NCBI GenBank assembly: GCA_021770925.1
Contig: JAETPY010000004.1
Coordinates: forward strand, 1-64,000
DNA: 64,000 nt
DNA from: Erysipelotrichaceae bacterium
GTDB taxonomy: Bacteria > Bacillota_I > Bacilli_A > Erysipelotrichales > Coprobacillaceae
Direction: 5' to 3'
Made by a program: the position numbers and the translations under genes
The notes under the pieces: model-generated
What the model was told of the DNA's origin: nothing
The model's input: only the letters and a program-made list of their open reading frames with translations
Database searches by the model: none
Shown here: positions 55,161 to 64,000 of the stretch, one piece after another
How the letters are laid out: each line of letters begins with the position of its first letter
Position numbering within the stretch: the first letter of the stretch is position 1

Positions 55161-55363
55161 TTTAGGAGCTAAAACCTCAAATTATTTTAAATTAATTTTT
55201 TGGTCTTGCCTATTAAAATTAAAAAACTACTTTTATTTATTAATAATGTATCATAATTAATATTCCTTATCAAAAATACTTATTAAACTGTACTCTCTAA
55301 TACATGTCTATAATAAAAAACATCTTATCAGCAAATAAACATAATTATTATCTTTTTCTACAA

Positions 55364-55978
55364 TTACCATTGTAACATTGACATATATTCATTTATATTA
55401 GATAAAGCACTTTTATACTCATCTATCTTAACCATTTTTTCTTTTTTTCCATCAATCGAAACAATATAAACGCTATCATAATCACTTTCTAATAACAATG
55501 ATTGTTTATAATAATCCAATCGAGCATTGACAATTCGATAGATATCCTCACCTTGATTATTTTTATATTGTGCTATATCACCTGTTAAAACCAATACATA
55601 TGCTTCATGGGTTGGCATTTCACTATTATTATTTAATAATGGTGATTGTTCTCCAGGTGGTAACAGTTGCATAACTTTGTTAAACACCTGATCTGCTTTT
55701 ATTTTATAACCTAATATTTCTTCACCAGCTTTAATATCCATGGAAACTTCCTGATACTTATCATCATGATTTTTAGTTGAAACGAAATCTAATAATTCTA
55801 CTTTTAAAACCTGATTCTCAGCTACTAGTGAACTCAATGTTTCTTTATTTTTTACAACTGGCTTAATATCATCATTTTCTTTACCAAAATTTAAAACAAC
55901 AAAAACCATTAGTATCAATCCAGCTGTTCCAATTAACATTAAAGCATTTTTTGTTAACTTAAGGGGTTTTTTTACCAT
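55364..55978 (-). CDS. Membrane-anchored extracytoplasmic protein of unknown function
   Basis: The 204-residue protein has a basic N-terminus and one membrane segment (about 13-30), then a Lys/Asp-rich exported part without Cys. I do not recognise the family. The exported domain alternates short strands and helices (for example EAYVLVLTGDIAQYK near 125 and DSVYIVSIDGKKEKM near 170). It follows thioredoxin by about 70 bases across that gene's terminator, so it may be transcribed separately. Confidence 0.7.
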   Translation of the reverse strand: MVKKPLKLTKNALMLIGTAGLILMVFVVLNFGKENDDIKPVVKNKETLSSLVAENQVLKVELLDFVSTKNHDDKYQEVSMDIKAGEEILGYKIKADQVFNKVMQLLPPGEQSPLLNNNSEMPTHEAYVLVLTGDIAQYKNNQGEDIYRIVNARLDYYKQSLLLESDYDSVYIVSIDGKKEKMVKIDEYKSALSNINEYMSMLQW

Positions 55979-56027
55979 TCATCACACCTCCTAACATCTT
56001 CATTATATCACTATAAACATATAAATA

Positions 56028-56051
56028 AAACCATGGAAAACTCCATGGTTT
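56028..56051 (-). terminator. Terminator of the thioredoxin gene
   Basis: AAACCATGGA and TCCATGGTTT arms with a 4-base loop overlap the stop codon; a T-rich run follows on the minus strand. Confidence 0.82.
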
Positions 56052-56355
56052 AAAGTAATTTTTCTAAATGACTAACAATTTCACCTTCAGGAACAAAACC
56101 AGTAATTTGATCTACAGCCTTACCATCTTTAAAAATGATTAAATTAGGTATCGCCTGAACGCCATAACGACCAGCAACATCTGATGAAGCATCAACATTC
56201 AATTTATAAAAATCAACCTGATCCATTTTATTAGCTAGTTCTTCTAGCACTGGTGCTAACATTTTACAAGGACCACACCAGTCAGCATAAAAATCAACTA
56301 ACACGATTCCTTTAGCGATAGCACTATCAAATTCATTACTATTTAATATTTTCAT
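56050..56355 (-). CDS. trxA: Thioredoxin
   Basis: The 101-residue protein has the redox motif WCGPCK in VDFYADWCGPCKMLAP (about 20-35) and the cis-Pro loop VQAIPNLIIF near 70. It reduces disulfides in the cytoplasm with thioredoxin reductase, which is not in the window. The ATG at 56355 follows GAGGTGA; a longer frame from 56376 begins inside that ribosome-site region. Confidence 0.93.
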   Translation of the reverse strand: MKILNSNEFDSAIAKGIVLVDFYADWCGPCKMLAPVLEELANKMDQVDFYKLNVDASSDVAGRYGVQAIPNLIIFKDGKAVDQITGFVPEGEIVSHLEKLL

Positions 56356-56402
56356 TATTATCACCTCACCTAACATTATGCCTGAAATTAAAATAATTAC
56401 AA

Positions 56403-57923
56403 CTAATTTGCTTTTATTTTATAAAAATCTTCTAATGTTAAAAATAAAGGATCATTGATATTATAACTATACGATCTTGTCGTATTTTTTAAAATAACAT
56501 CACAGCTATTCCCCTCATTATAAGTAACCTTTTCAAGTAAATCCGGCTTATTTTCAAAATCAGTTAATTTACGTTCTAAAATAGTTTTAAATAACTGTAA
56601 ATCATCTTTTGATTTTATTGTGTAACTATCTCCTTCAATATAAAACACAAGTTCCTGACATTTATCAATTTGTTTTAATAACTGATAATATTCACCATTC
56701 CAGCTTTTAATCAAATCACCATCAATTTCTTTAACTATTTTTTTATATTCATAAGCACTAATAAAATACCGGCGAACCACTTTGCTTCCATTTGAACGAT
56801 AATAAGTAATATCTATTATTCTTTGGGCATCATTATAATCATTAGCAGCAATTAACTGTTTATGAATTTTTATTATTTTATCAATTTCCTGGTCATCAGT
56901 GATGCGAATATTTGATTGAGCATTTCCAACATCACGTTCAATCGCCGCTGAAGTAATTGAACCAGGAATATAATTTTCTAAATAATTTTTAGAAAACACA
57001 AATATAAGCACAGTTGCAAGAATAATCAACGCTGATTGAATAATGCATAACTGATACCTAATTTTTCTAAAATAAATAAATTGAATAATAAAAGTCACAA
57101 TTACAGTAGCAATAACATTAACCATGATAAATGTTTTTATTGAAGATGATGAGACTCCCAAAACAGAAGTCAAACACCAGGATCCACTAATAATAATAAC
57201 CATTTTAATAATCTGAGCTACCGTCTTATAAGTAAAACCATTATAACTATCACTACAGTGGCGATGTATGCATACATATACCGCTAAACCAAAAATAACA
57301 ACTAAATATCCTAAATAAATTAAATAATACTTTCCTTCCAGGCCTATACTGCCAGTTATTATCAATTTTACAAACGGCATTAAATAACTAATCACATCTA
57401 ATGAAAACCCACTAGAAACAACTCCTTTAATAAACGAAGCATAAACTGCAAATAGACTAAAATAAAACGCTAATGGGGCTACTATTATAACTGCCTGCAA
57501 AACTATGTTCATAAAAAATGATGTTGTTAGATAAGCTGATAAATTAGCTAAAGTATAGTATATAAAAATCATTAATAAAAGAACTAAGCTGTTTTTTAAA
57601 ACTGTTCCTTGAATTAAAACACAGTATATTATGGCTGGAATGATCAAACATATAATCCCACTTAAATAATGGATCAAAAAACTTTGAATCCGTGTAAATG
57701 GTAATGAATTAAAGTGTGTCTGCCTGGCAGCATTAAATAAATATTTTAAATTGATTATTGGAATGATCAAAGTAAACACAAAAACAATCAAATAAAAGGT
57801 AATTACTGGTATACTTTCATGATATGATAAAATACTGATAATGAAATTTAAGATTAAACAACCAAGGTAAATAACGACAAAATCTTTTAATTGTTTTAAA
57901 TCATTTTTAAATAAACTTAACAT
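56403..57923 (-). CDS. ABC transporter permease of the YtrA-controlled operon, second
   Basis: The 506-residue protein has six membrane segments in its first half (about 15-235), two more near 260-315, and a C-terminal extracytoplasmic region (about 320-506) of alternating strands. It lacks a classical permease EAA motif, as is usual for ABC-2/YtrC-type proteins. The gene begins 2 bases after the upstream permease stop and closes the four-gene operon. The substrate is unknown; a peptide antibiotic or envelope lipid is typical for the class. Confidence 0.8.
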   Translation of the reverse strand: MLSLFKNDLKQLKDFVVIYLGCLILNFIISILSYHESIPVITFYLIVFVFTLIIPIINLKYLFNAARQTHFNSLPFTRIQSFLIHYLSGIICLIIPAIIYCVLIQGTVLKNSLVLLLMIFIYYTLANLSAYLTTSFFMNIVLQAVIIVAPLAFYFSLFAVYASFIKGVVSSGFSLDVISYLMPFVKLIITGSIGLEGKYYLIYLGYLVVIFGLAVYVCIHRHCSDSYNGFTYKTVAQIIKMVIIISGSWCLTSVLGVSSSSIKTFIMVNVIATVIVTFIIQFIYFRKIRYQLCIIQSALIILATVLIFVFSKNYLENYIPGSITSAAIERDVGNAQSNIRITDDQEIDKIIKIHKQLIAANDYNDAQRIIDITYYRSNGSKVVRRYFISAYEYKKIVKEIDGDLIKSWNGEYYQLLKQIDKCQELVFYIEGDSYTIKSKDDLQLFKTILERKLTDFENKPDLLEKVTYNEGNSCDVILKNTTRSYSYNINDPLFLTLEDFYKIKAN

Positions 57924-57925
57924 AC

Positions 57926-59803
57926 TTATTTACCAGCCTTTCTAATTGAACCAATAATAATTTTATCATTAACTTTTTCAAGTCTTAATTCCAAAACAAT
58001 ATCCTCGCTAACATCATCATTCAAAGCCATTAAACTCACCTGATAAATAGCATAATCATCATTAAATTCAACCAATCTAATTTCATCATCATATAAAGAA
58101 GTCAAATTACTCATCCTTAATTCATCTTTTACAACTTTAGCTACCTCTTTATCAACATCAGTTAACAAATTATTATCATAGATGTAATCATAACAATTTT
58201 TAATAAATTCAGACTGCTCAACCAATGCTGCTGAATTTAAAAACGCTTTAACCTGATCATTGAGTTTAACTAGATATTCTTGCTGGTCTACACCATACAT
58301 ATTAATCATATTTCCATTAAACAAATCATCAGCAGCAATTTTTTGATCTTTCACTATTTGATAAAGCTGCTCTACCCTCTTTGAATTCAGATATAAACTT
58401 TTTTCTTCATAATAACAATTTAAATACTTTTCATCTTTAAAATCTTTACCAAGATTAGTTAAATAACCATTATCTAACTGATTAAAAAAATCAACCACAA
58501 ATTCTTGATCAAGACAATATTCCAATATATACTCATGATAATTATCATTTGAAATATCATATAGACTAAAAGTTATCATATCATCATTATCATCAATTCG
58601 TCGATAATGAATATTATCTCGATTATCATTAAGATAATCAATTAAATTTAACGCATTTTCATAATCCAGATTCATCATAAAATTATAATCTGTTTGTAAA
58701 CTATATCTTCGCAGTTCTCCACCAATTTTCTGTTTTTCAAAAATATTAGAAGTCATCTGATAATACTGATTATTTGCAAATATATAATTAATTCCAAAAA
58801 AGATTAATAAAATTGGAATATATATTAATAACTTTCGATAAACATATTTACTTTTAAAAATAATTTCCACAAAAACTGCTATAACTGTCCCAGTTACTAT
58901 ATATAGTAATAACAGTGTCAAAATCCCTTTCATCCCAAATGTTATATCTATTTCACTAAATAGTAATATTAAACAAAGTAATACTGCTGTTACAATTAAA
59001 ATAATTCCAGCTTTGAAAATAATTCCCATTTTATGAAAAACAAGTGGTTCACCGATATATTCATCATCTCGATTTACATAAATATAATAACTTATCACTA
59101 AAAGTATCAATGCAATAAAACAATGAATAAAAATCATTAAATCCCCTGTATTAATATACTCTAAACCAGCCATGAGCGGAAACACTAAACCAGCATAATA
59201 ATTTTCAATCGGATCTATCTGACCAGGTACTAAATAATTTGTAAACAAAGCAAAACTTAACATTAATCCAACCGGCAGAGTATATGCTGCAATACTAAAA
59301 CCAATTTGCCCCAAACGATTGCCAGCCATACTGGCAGCTAAAAAAGTAATCGTATAATAAATAAACAATAAAATAAAAATCATTAAAATAAATCGACTTA
59401 AATAATCATGCGTAAAAATAGATTCATATGATCTAAAACTATCAATAAAGATAACTCCTATACCTTCAATTAAAAGAACAGCTAAAACAATTAAATATCC
59501 AGCTAAATAATTTGTAAACCAAATGCTCTTTGAACTTAATGGAAGCGCCTTAACCATTGATGCCTTTGTCTTATCAATTAAACAATTATGAATAAAACTA
59601 GGATAAACAGTTGTCAAAACAACTGCACTTAATGCAAAAACTGCAACACATAATCCGCCTATACCAGTACCATCATTAGATATTGATGCCAAGATAAAAA
59701 ATCCTGCAAAAATAATCAATGAAACTTTAGCTGGGAAAAGATTATTTTTTATAATACTTTTTAATAATGGCCTATTAATCCAAGATTCCTTTAAATTCAT
59801 CAT
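57926..59803 (-). CDS. ABC transporter permease of the YtrA-controlled operon, first
   Basis: The 625-residue protein has about eight membrane segments (six at about 25-255 and two at about 260-345) and a 280-residue extracytoplasmic C-terminal part. It resembles its downstream neighbour in plan, so the two probably form a heterodimer. The ATG follows GGAGGAAAAT and overlaps the end of the ATPase gene by 29 bases. Confidence 0.8.
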   Translation of the reverse strand: MMNLKESWINRPLLKSIIKNNLFPAKVSLIIFAGFFILASISNDGTGIGGLCVAVFALSAVVLTTVYPSFIHNCLIDKTKASMVKALPLSSKSIWFTNYLAGYLIVLAVLLIEGIGVIFIDSFRSYESIFTHDYLSRFILMIFILLFIYYTITFLAASMAGNRLGQIGFSIAAYTLPVGLMLSFALFTNYLVPGQIDPIENYYAGLVFPLMAGLEYINTGDLMIFIHCFIALILLVISYYIYVNRDDEYIGEPLVFHKMGIIFKAGIILIVTAVLLCLILLFSEIDITFGMKGILTLLLLYIVTGTVIAVFVEIIFKSKYVYRKLLIYIPILLIFFGINYIFANNQYYQMTSNIFEKQKIGGELRRYSLQTDYNFMMNLDYENALNLIDYLNDNRDNIHYRRIDDNDDMITFSLYDISNDNYHEYILEYCLDQEFVVDFFNQLDNGYLTNLGKDFKDEKYLNCYYEEKSLYLNSKRVEQLYQIVKDQKIAADDLFNGNMINMYGVDQQEYLVKLNDQVKAFLNSAALVEQSEFIKNCYDYIYDNNLLTDVDKEVAKVVKDELRMSNLTSLYDDEIRLVEFNDDYAIYQVSLMALNDDVSEDIVLELRLEKVNDKIIIGSIRKAGK

Positions 59804-60680
59804 ATTTTCCTCCCAGTGTAAACAAGAAAATTTCCTCCAGTGTTAGTGATAATGTTTCATTAATGACTGGATGATACTTAGCTACTATGGCATCTATCGT
59901 TTCAAAATTTCCCTTAACGATCAGAGTATGAACCCGTCCCATCATCTGATGCGCTAAAACATCTAATTCCTTTTCTAATGCATACATTTCATCACCAGAT
60001 TCTAAAACAATCTGCAATTTATGGTATCCATCTTTTAAATGGTCTAAAGCTTCTTCAAAAATAATTTTCCCTTCACTAATTAAAGCAATATGATCACACA
60101 TACTGTCTAATTCGTTTAAATGATGACTCGAAATGAAGATTGTCATTTGTCGTTCGCTTACATCTTGAATTAAAATATCCCAAATAATTTTACGGATATG
60201 TGGATCTAACCCATCAAAAGGTTCATCCATAATTAAATATTCTGGCATAACAGAAAGAGCTAAAATAAACATTACCTGCTTTTTCATTCCTTTAGAAAAT
60301 TTATTAAAATTTTCTAAACTATCATGTTTAAATAATTTCATTAGCTTAATATAACGTTCTTCATCAAAAGTTGGATAAATCCCTTGATAAAGTTCCTTGA
60401 TATCTTTAATATTGTGACCAAAAGTATCTAAAAATTCATCAGGGATATACACTAATTTAGCTTTAGCTTCTATATTTTCATAAACTCTCATTCCTTCTAA
60501 TTCTACAAATCCGCGATCACCTTGATATGCTCCAACTAAATGACGAATCAAAGTAGTTTTACCTGCTCCATTTTCTCCAATTATGCCATAAATCGATCCT
60601 TTAGGTATATTTAAATTAATATTGTCTAAAATCTGTTTGTTATCTATTTTCTTTGAAAGCTCTTTTACTATTAACATCAT
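59775..60680 (-). CDS. ABC transporter ATP-binding protein
   Basis: The 301-residue protein has Walker A GIIGENGAGKTTLIRH (about 34-48), a signature variant FSKGMKKQ (about 126), Walker B YLIMDEPFDGLD (about 148) and the switch His in IFISSHHLNEL. Its C-terminal 75 residues form the extra domain of BcrA/YtrB-type ATPases. Its ATG overlaps the GntR stop (ATGA), so regulator and transporter are coupled. Confidence 0.92.
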   Translation of the reverse strand: MMLIVKELSKKIDNKQILDNINLNIPKGSIYGIIGENGAGKTTLIRHLVGAYQGDRGFVELEGMRVYENIEAKAKLVYIPDEFLDTFGHNIKDIKELYQGIYPTFDEERYIKLMKLFKHDSLENFNKFSKGMKKQVMFILALSVMPEYLIMDEPFDGLDPHIRKIIWDILIQDVSERQMTIFISSHHLNELDSMCDHIALISEGKIIFEEALDHLKDGYHKLQIVLESGDEMYALEKELDVLAHQMMGRVHTLIVKGNFETIDAIVAKYHPVINETLSLTLEEIFLFTLGGKYDEFKGILD

Positions 60681-61042
60681 CTATCCTCCCATTTTTGTTC
60701 TAATAATTGACACAGTTCCTCAAAAGTCATTCCAATATACTTACTTTTAGTTACTATCTCCCTTGTTAGTTCATTGATCTGCTGTAAAAATAATTTTGTT
60801 TGAAGATTTTGTTTAGAACTAACAAAACTTCCTTTCCCTGGTAATGAATATATAAACCCTTGTTCTTCTAAAAGTCGATAAGCTTTAACTACAGTATTGG
60901 GATTAATGTGGATCGATGAAGATAATTCCCGTACTGAAGGTAATTTATCATCTGTCTGCATCAATCCTGTAGTTATATATTCTAACAGCTGATTATAAAT
61001 TTGTTCATAAATCGGCGTTGCGCTATTATTATCTATTTTCAT
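60677..61042 (-). CDS. GntR-family regulator, YtrA subfamily
   Basis: The 121-residue protein has a winged HTH (about 8-75: PIYEQIYNQLLEYITTG, LPSVRELSSSIHINPNTVV, GFIYSLPGKGSFV) and only a short helical tail for dimerisation, the hallmark of the YtrA subfamily. Such repressors control the ABC exporter genes behind them and are relieved by wall antibiotics in Bacillus. The operator is visible just upstream. Confidence 0.92.
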   Translation of the reverse strand: MKIDNNSATPIYEQIYNQLLEYITTGLMQTDDKLPSVRELSSSIHINPNTVVKAYRLLEEQGFIYSLPGKGSFVSSKQNLQTKLFLQQINELTREIVTKSKYIGMTFEELCQLLEQKWEDR

Positions 61043-61077
61043 AGTGGCTCCTTTCCAAACTTATTCTTACACTTAGT

Positions 61078-61120
61078 AGTATACCAAACCTTAAACTGTA
61101 TTACAACAAATAATACAGTT
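61078..61120 (-). promoter_or_regulatory. GntR/ABC operon promoter with YtrA-like operator
   Basis: On the minus strand TTGTAA (61101-61106) and TATACT (61078-61083) are 17 bases apart. ACTGTA-N13-TACAGT (61095-61119, with one further A-T pair outside) covers the -35 box. The layout matches the AGTGTA-N13-TACACT operators of YtrA proteins, with altered outer bases. Confidence 0.8.
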
Positions 61121-61226
61121 AATGTTTTGTTATTGCTTACATAGAAATATTTTATTAATAATACTTAAATAGTTTGCATTTTTTATTATTTTAAGTAAAA
61201 TATGTTTTAGAGATAGGAGGTTTTTT

Positions 61227-62093
61227 ATGAGTAAAGTAGCAATTATCACTGATAGTAATTCTGGAATTAGACAAGATGAAGGTAAAAAGTTAGGCATTAA
61301 TGTATTGCCAATGCCCTTTACTATTGATGGTCAGACCTTCTATGAAGATATCAATTTAACACATAGTGAATTTTTTGATAAGCTGATAAATGGAGCAGAA
61401 GTATTTACAAGTCAGCCTCTAGCTGGTGATGTTGGTAAACTATGGGATGAAGTATTAAAAGAATATGATGAAATAGTATATATTCCAATGTCAAGCGGTT
61501 TAAGCGGATCTTGTCAAACTGCATTAATGTTGGCAAGTGAATATGATGGAAAAGTTCAGGTAGTTGATTCCCAAAGAATCTCAGTTACTCAAAAATGTGA
61601 TGTACTTGATGCCATTGAATTTGCTAAACAAGGAAAATCAGCTAAAGAAATTAAAGAAATTCTTGAAGCTAATAAATTAAATGCTTCTATCTATATTACA
61701 GTCAATACATTAGAATATCTTCGTAAAGGCGGAAGAATTACCCCTGCTGTTGCAATCCTTGGCGGAATGATGAAAATCAAACCAATCCTACAGATCCAGG
61801 GGGAAAAACTTGACACTTTCAGTAAATCAAGAACAATGTCAAAAGCAACAAAAATAATGATTGAAGCAATAAAAAAAGACATTGAAGAACGCATTGATCC
61901 TGATGAAAAAGGGAAAAATGTACATGTCTGTGTAGCTTATACATATGATGAGCAGCCAGCATTAGAATTAAAAAAAGAATTAGAAGCACTCTATCCTAAT
62001 TCTACAATAATATGCGACCCATTATCATTAAGTGTTTCATGTCATATTGGACCACATGCATTAGCAATTGCTGCATGTAAAAAAATTATCTAG
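61227..62093 (+). CDS. DegV-family fatty-acid-binding protein
   Basis: The 288-residue protein has an N-terminal domain starting KVAIITDSNSGI and the DegV blocks FTSQPLAG (about 69), PMSSGLSGSCQTA (about 91) and LEYLRKGGRI (about 165). DegV/FakB proteins bind a fatty acid and hand it to FakA kinase for phosphorylation and lipid synthesis; no fakA is nearby. RBS GATAGGAGG. A terminator and then RNase J follow. Confidence 0.9.
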   Translation: MSKVAIITDSNSGIRQDEGKKLGINVLPMPFTIDGQTFYEDINLTHSEFFDKLINGAEVFTSQPLAGDVGKLWDEVLKEYDEIVYIPMSSGLSGSCQTALMLASEYDGKVQVVDSQRISVTQKCDVLDAIEFAKQGKSAKEIKEILEANKLNASIYITVNTLEYLRKGGRITPAVAILGGMMKIKPILQIQGEKLDTFSKSRTMSKATKIMIEAIKKDIEERIDPDEKGKNVHVCVAYTYDEQPALELKKELEALYPNSTIICDPLSLSVSCHIGPHALAIAACKKII

Positions 62094-62120
62094 GCAAGAA
62101 ACTTCGGTTCTTGCCTTTTT
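62093..62120 (+). terminator. Terminator after degV
   Basis: GGCAAGAAC and GTTCTTGCC arms pair around a short loop and TTTTT follows. The left arm starts in the stop codon. Confidence 0.88.
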
Positions 62121-62169
62121 ATGTGTTATAATAATTAAAAGAAGACAAAATATAAATAAGGAGGAAATT

Positions 62170-63942
62170 ATGCAAGAAAAGCCATATACAAATAATAAAA
62201 GAACTGGCAAAAACAATCAAAGAAATTATAATAAACCTAGAAATTTAACCACAAGAAAAACAGTCAGCAAAAAACATAACAGTATCGATACCAAGGTATT
62301 TGCACTAGGAGGGCTTAATGAAATTGGTAAAAATATGTACTGTATAGAACATGATAATGAACTATTTATCATTGATGCTGGAGTTAAATTTGCAGAAGAA
62401 GGACTACCAGGAATAGATTATGTAATTCCTGACTATTCATACTTAAAAAGAAATGAGAAAAAAATTCGTGGATTAATGATTACCCACGGTCATGAAGACC
62501 ATATTGGTGGCATCCCATTTTTATTACAGATCGTTAAAATACCATTTATTTATGCTACTCCATTAGCTAGTGCTATGATCAAAAGAAAATTGGATGAAAA
62601 AAGATTAACTAATACAACTAAAATCATTCAAATAAATGATGAGTATCAAATTAAATCTAAATATTTTAATATCGGATTTTTTAAAACAAATCATTCAATA
62701 CCTGAGTCAATGGGAATCATTATTAATACCCCTAATGGAAGAATTGTTGAAACTGGTGATTTTAAATTTGATTTATCCCCAGTTGGAGATGCTGCCGATT
62801 ATCAAAAGATGTCCTTTTTAGGAGAAACTGGGGTTACTTTATTAATGAGTGACTCAACTAACTCTGAAGTACCTACTTTTTCAATTAGCGAAAAGAAAGT
62901 TGCTAACAGTGTTCAGGAAGAATTTAGAAAAACTGAAGGTCGTTTGATTGTTGCCACTTTCGCTTCTAATGTTCACCGAGTGCAGCAGATTGTTGAAGCA
63001 GCTGTTAAATTTAATCGTAAGATTCTTGTTTATGGTCGATCAATGGAAAATAATATCCAGGTATCTAGAGCAATGGGATATATTAAGTGTCCCGATAAAT
63101 TTTTTATTAAAAATGATCAGGCAAAAAGACTGCCAGATAATGAAATTTTAATTTTATGTACTGGCTCTCAAGGCGAAGCATTAGCTGCTTTAAGCAGGAT
63201 TGCTAACGGAACACATAAATATGTAAAAATCAAACCTGGTGATACAGTTGTATTTTCATCAAACCCAATTCCTGGAAATGCATACAGTGTCAATGTAGTA
63301 GTAAATAAATTGTTTAGAGCTGGAGCAAAAGTTTTAACAAATACCGCTTTTAACAATTTACATACTTCTGGTCATGCTTCCCAGGAAGAACAAAAATTAA
63401 TGTTGCTGCTTACTAAACCAAAGTATTTCTTCCCAGTTCATGGTGAATATCGCATGTTAAAAATTCATGCTGCCCTGTCTCAGGAAGTTGGAGTACCAGC
63501 TGAAAATACTTTTGTTCTTTCTAACGGTGATACGATCTTATTAAATAATGGTGAAGCTCGTTTGGGTTCAAGAATTCATGTTGAAGATATTTATGTTGAT
63601 GGAAATGATATTAGTGGTTTATCTACTGCCGTACTTCGTGATCGCCAAATTCTTTCAGAAGATGGTATGGTTTCAATTTTAATTAGTATGGATTCAAGAG
63701 CTGGAAAACTATTAACTCATCCAGTAATTATTTCTCGAGGTTTTGTTTATATGAAAGATAGTTTTCTAATGATTCGAGAAGCGGAACGATTAGTTGAAAA
63801 TTCTTTATCTAAATTATTACAAGGTAAAACCACTTTTGGAGAAATAAAGAATACGACTCGAGATATCTTATCTTCATATTTTTATCGTAAAACGAAGCGA
63901 AATCCAATGATTATTCCGGTTATTATGAATAAGAAGCTATGA
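62170..63942 (+). CDS. rnj: Ribonuclease J
   Basis: The 590-residue protein has a basic N-terminal extension (about 1-45), then the metallo-beta-lactamase core with the HxHxDH motif in ITHGHEDHIGGIP (about 107-119), ETGDFKFD (about 200) and the beta-CASP part with GSQGEALAALSRI (about 340) and PVHGEYRML. It degrades and matures RNA by 5'-3' exo- and endonuclease action, the main 5' turnover enzyme of Firmicutes. The ATG at 62170 follows AAGGAGG; upstream frames run through the degV terminator. Whether it is J1 or J2 is not decided. Confidence 0.95.
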   Translation: MQEKPYTNNKRTGKNNQRNYNKPRNLTTRKTVSKKHNSIDTKVFALGGLNEIGKNMYCIEHDNELFIIDAGVKFAEEGLPGIDYVIPDYSYLKRNEKKIRGLMITHGHEDHIGGIPFLLQIVKIPFIYATPLASAMIKRKLDEKRLTNTTKIIQINDEYQIKSKYFNIGFFKTNHSIPESMGIIINTPNGRIVETGDFKFDLSPVGDAADYQKMSFLGETGVTLLMSDSTNSEVPTFSISEKKVANSVQEEFRKTEGRLIVATFASNVHRVQQIVEAAVKFNRKILVYGRSMENNIQVSRAMGYIKCPDKFFIKNDQAKRLPDNEILILCTGSQGEALAALSRIANGTHKYVKIKPGDTVVFSSNPIPGNAYSVNVVVNKLFRAGAKVLTNTAFNNLHTSGHASQEEQKLMLLLTKPKYFFPVHGEYRMLKIHAALSQEVGVPAENTFVLSNGDTILLNNGEARLGSRIHVEDIYVDGNDISGLSTAVLRDRQILSEDGMVSILISMDSRAGKLLTHPVIISRGFVYMKDSFLMIREAERLVENSLSKLLQGKTTFGEIKNTTRDILSSYFYRKTKRNPMIIPVIMNKKL

Positions 63943-64000
63943 GAAAAAAAATAAGAACAATTAAACTTCTTTTATTAGTAATTATAATCATCGGGGGTGG
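63939..64000 (+). CDS. Start of a membrane protein (partial)
   Basis: An ATG overlaps the RNase J stop by four bases (ATGA) and opens MRKKIRTIKLLLLVIIIIGGG, basic then hydrophobic, running off the window. It is translationally coupled to RNase J. Only a membrane anchor or signal peptide can be seen; FtsK-type DNA translocases or small membrane proteins are possible. Confidence 0.6.
   Translation, partial: MRKKIRTIKLLLLVIIIIGG

Larger units (their letters stand above)
54388..55363. other. Large intergenic region upstream of the GH92 gene
   Basis: Apart from the GH92 promoter area (GGAGGAATTTGCA before ATG), a coding remnant at 54769-54981 and a terminator at 55125-55160, I see no gene. The size of this gap next to a coding remnant suggests an old insertion that has decayed. 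Confidence 0.5.

Overview
The window is AT-rich DNA (about 30% G+C by eye) from a low-GC Firmicute, most likely an Erysipelotrichia-type gut anaerobe (Thomasclavelia/Erysipelatoclostridium-like). That placement is an inference from base composition, strong Shine-Dalgarno sites, RNase J, a YtrA-type ABC operon and very large secreted glycan-active proteins with VxTGD-type wall anchors. No rRNA or tRNA gene was recognised.

Layout. 1-12.5 kb: the end of a large GH123/DUF4091-like surface enzyme, a gamma-glutamylcyclotransferase-like gene next to a decayed pyroglutamyl-peptidase gene, aspartokinase, glycerol kinase, a YibE/F membrane protein, a wall-anchored metallophosphoesterase, a DUF554 protein and a HAD phosphatase. 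13.2-25.4 kb: a complete type III-B CRISPR-Cas locus read leftward as one tight operon (cmr1, cas10, cmr3, cmr4, cmr5, cmr6, a large CorA-like membrane protein, a reverse transcriptase-Cas1 fusion, cas2, cas6), followed by a leader-like spacer carrying inverted repeats and a two-repeat CRISPR array. Just upstream of cmr1, on the same strand, is a ~365-nt segment with its own promoter and terminator that folds into many hairpins: a probable structured RNA. 25.5-28.7 kb: an operon of two paralogous ATP-grasp ligases around an esterase. 28.7-37.1 kb: an accessory stretch with decayed DNA, a ribbon-helix-helix-like/RloB-like pair, three transcription regulators (two XRE, one AraC), a FlaR-like kinase, a HEAT-like gene broken at two A7 tracts and a DUF1846 protein. 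37.3-43.4 kb: a trehalose locus (treC, treP with a frameshift, treR) with a membrane MutS-like gene inside it. 43.5-48.3 kb: bactofilin, L,D-transpeptidase, HAD phosphatase, aminotransferase and a PII-like protein. 48.7-54.4 kb: a giant wall-anchored GH92 alpha-mannosidase. 55-64 kb: a secreted unknown, thioredoxin, a GntR-controlled ABC exporter, DegV, RNase J and the start of a membrane protein.

The locus most worth attention is the CRISPR system. It combines a cyclase-type Cas10 (GGDD present, no HD nuclease domain), a CorA-like membrane effector candidate, and an RT-Cas1 whose reverse-transcriptase YxDD box reads YCDN. The spacer store is minimal, and the repeats lack the usual GAAAC-type end. 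Together these suggest a membrane-directed signalling defence whose RNA-spacer acquisition may be altered or switched off. The structured RNA beside it may or may not belong to the system.
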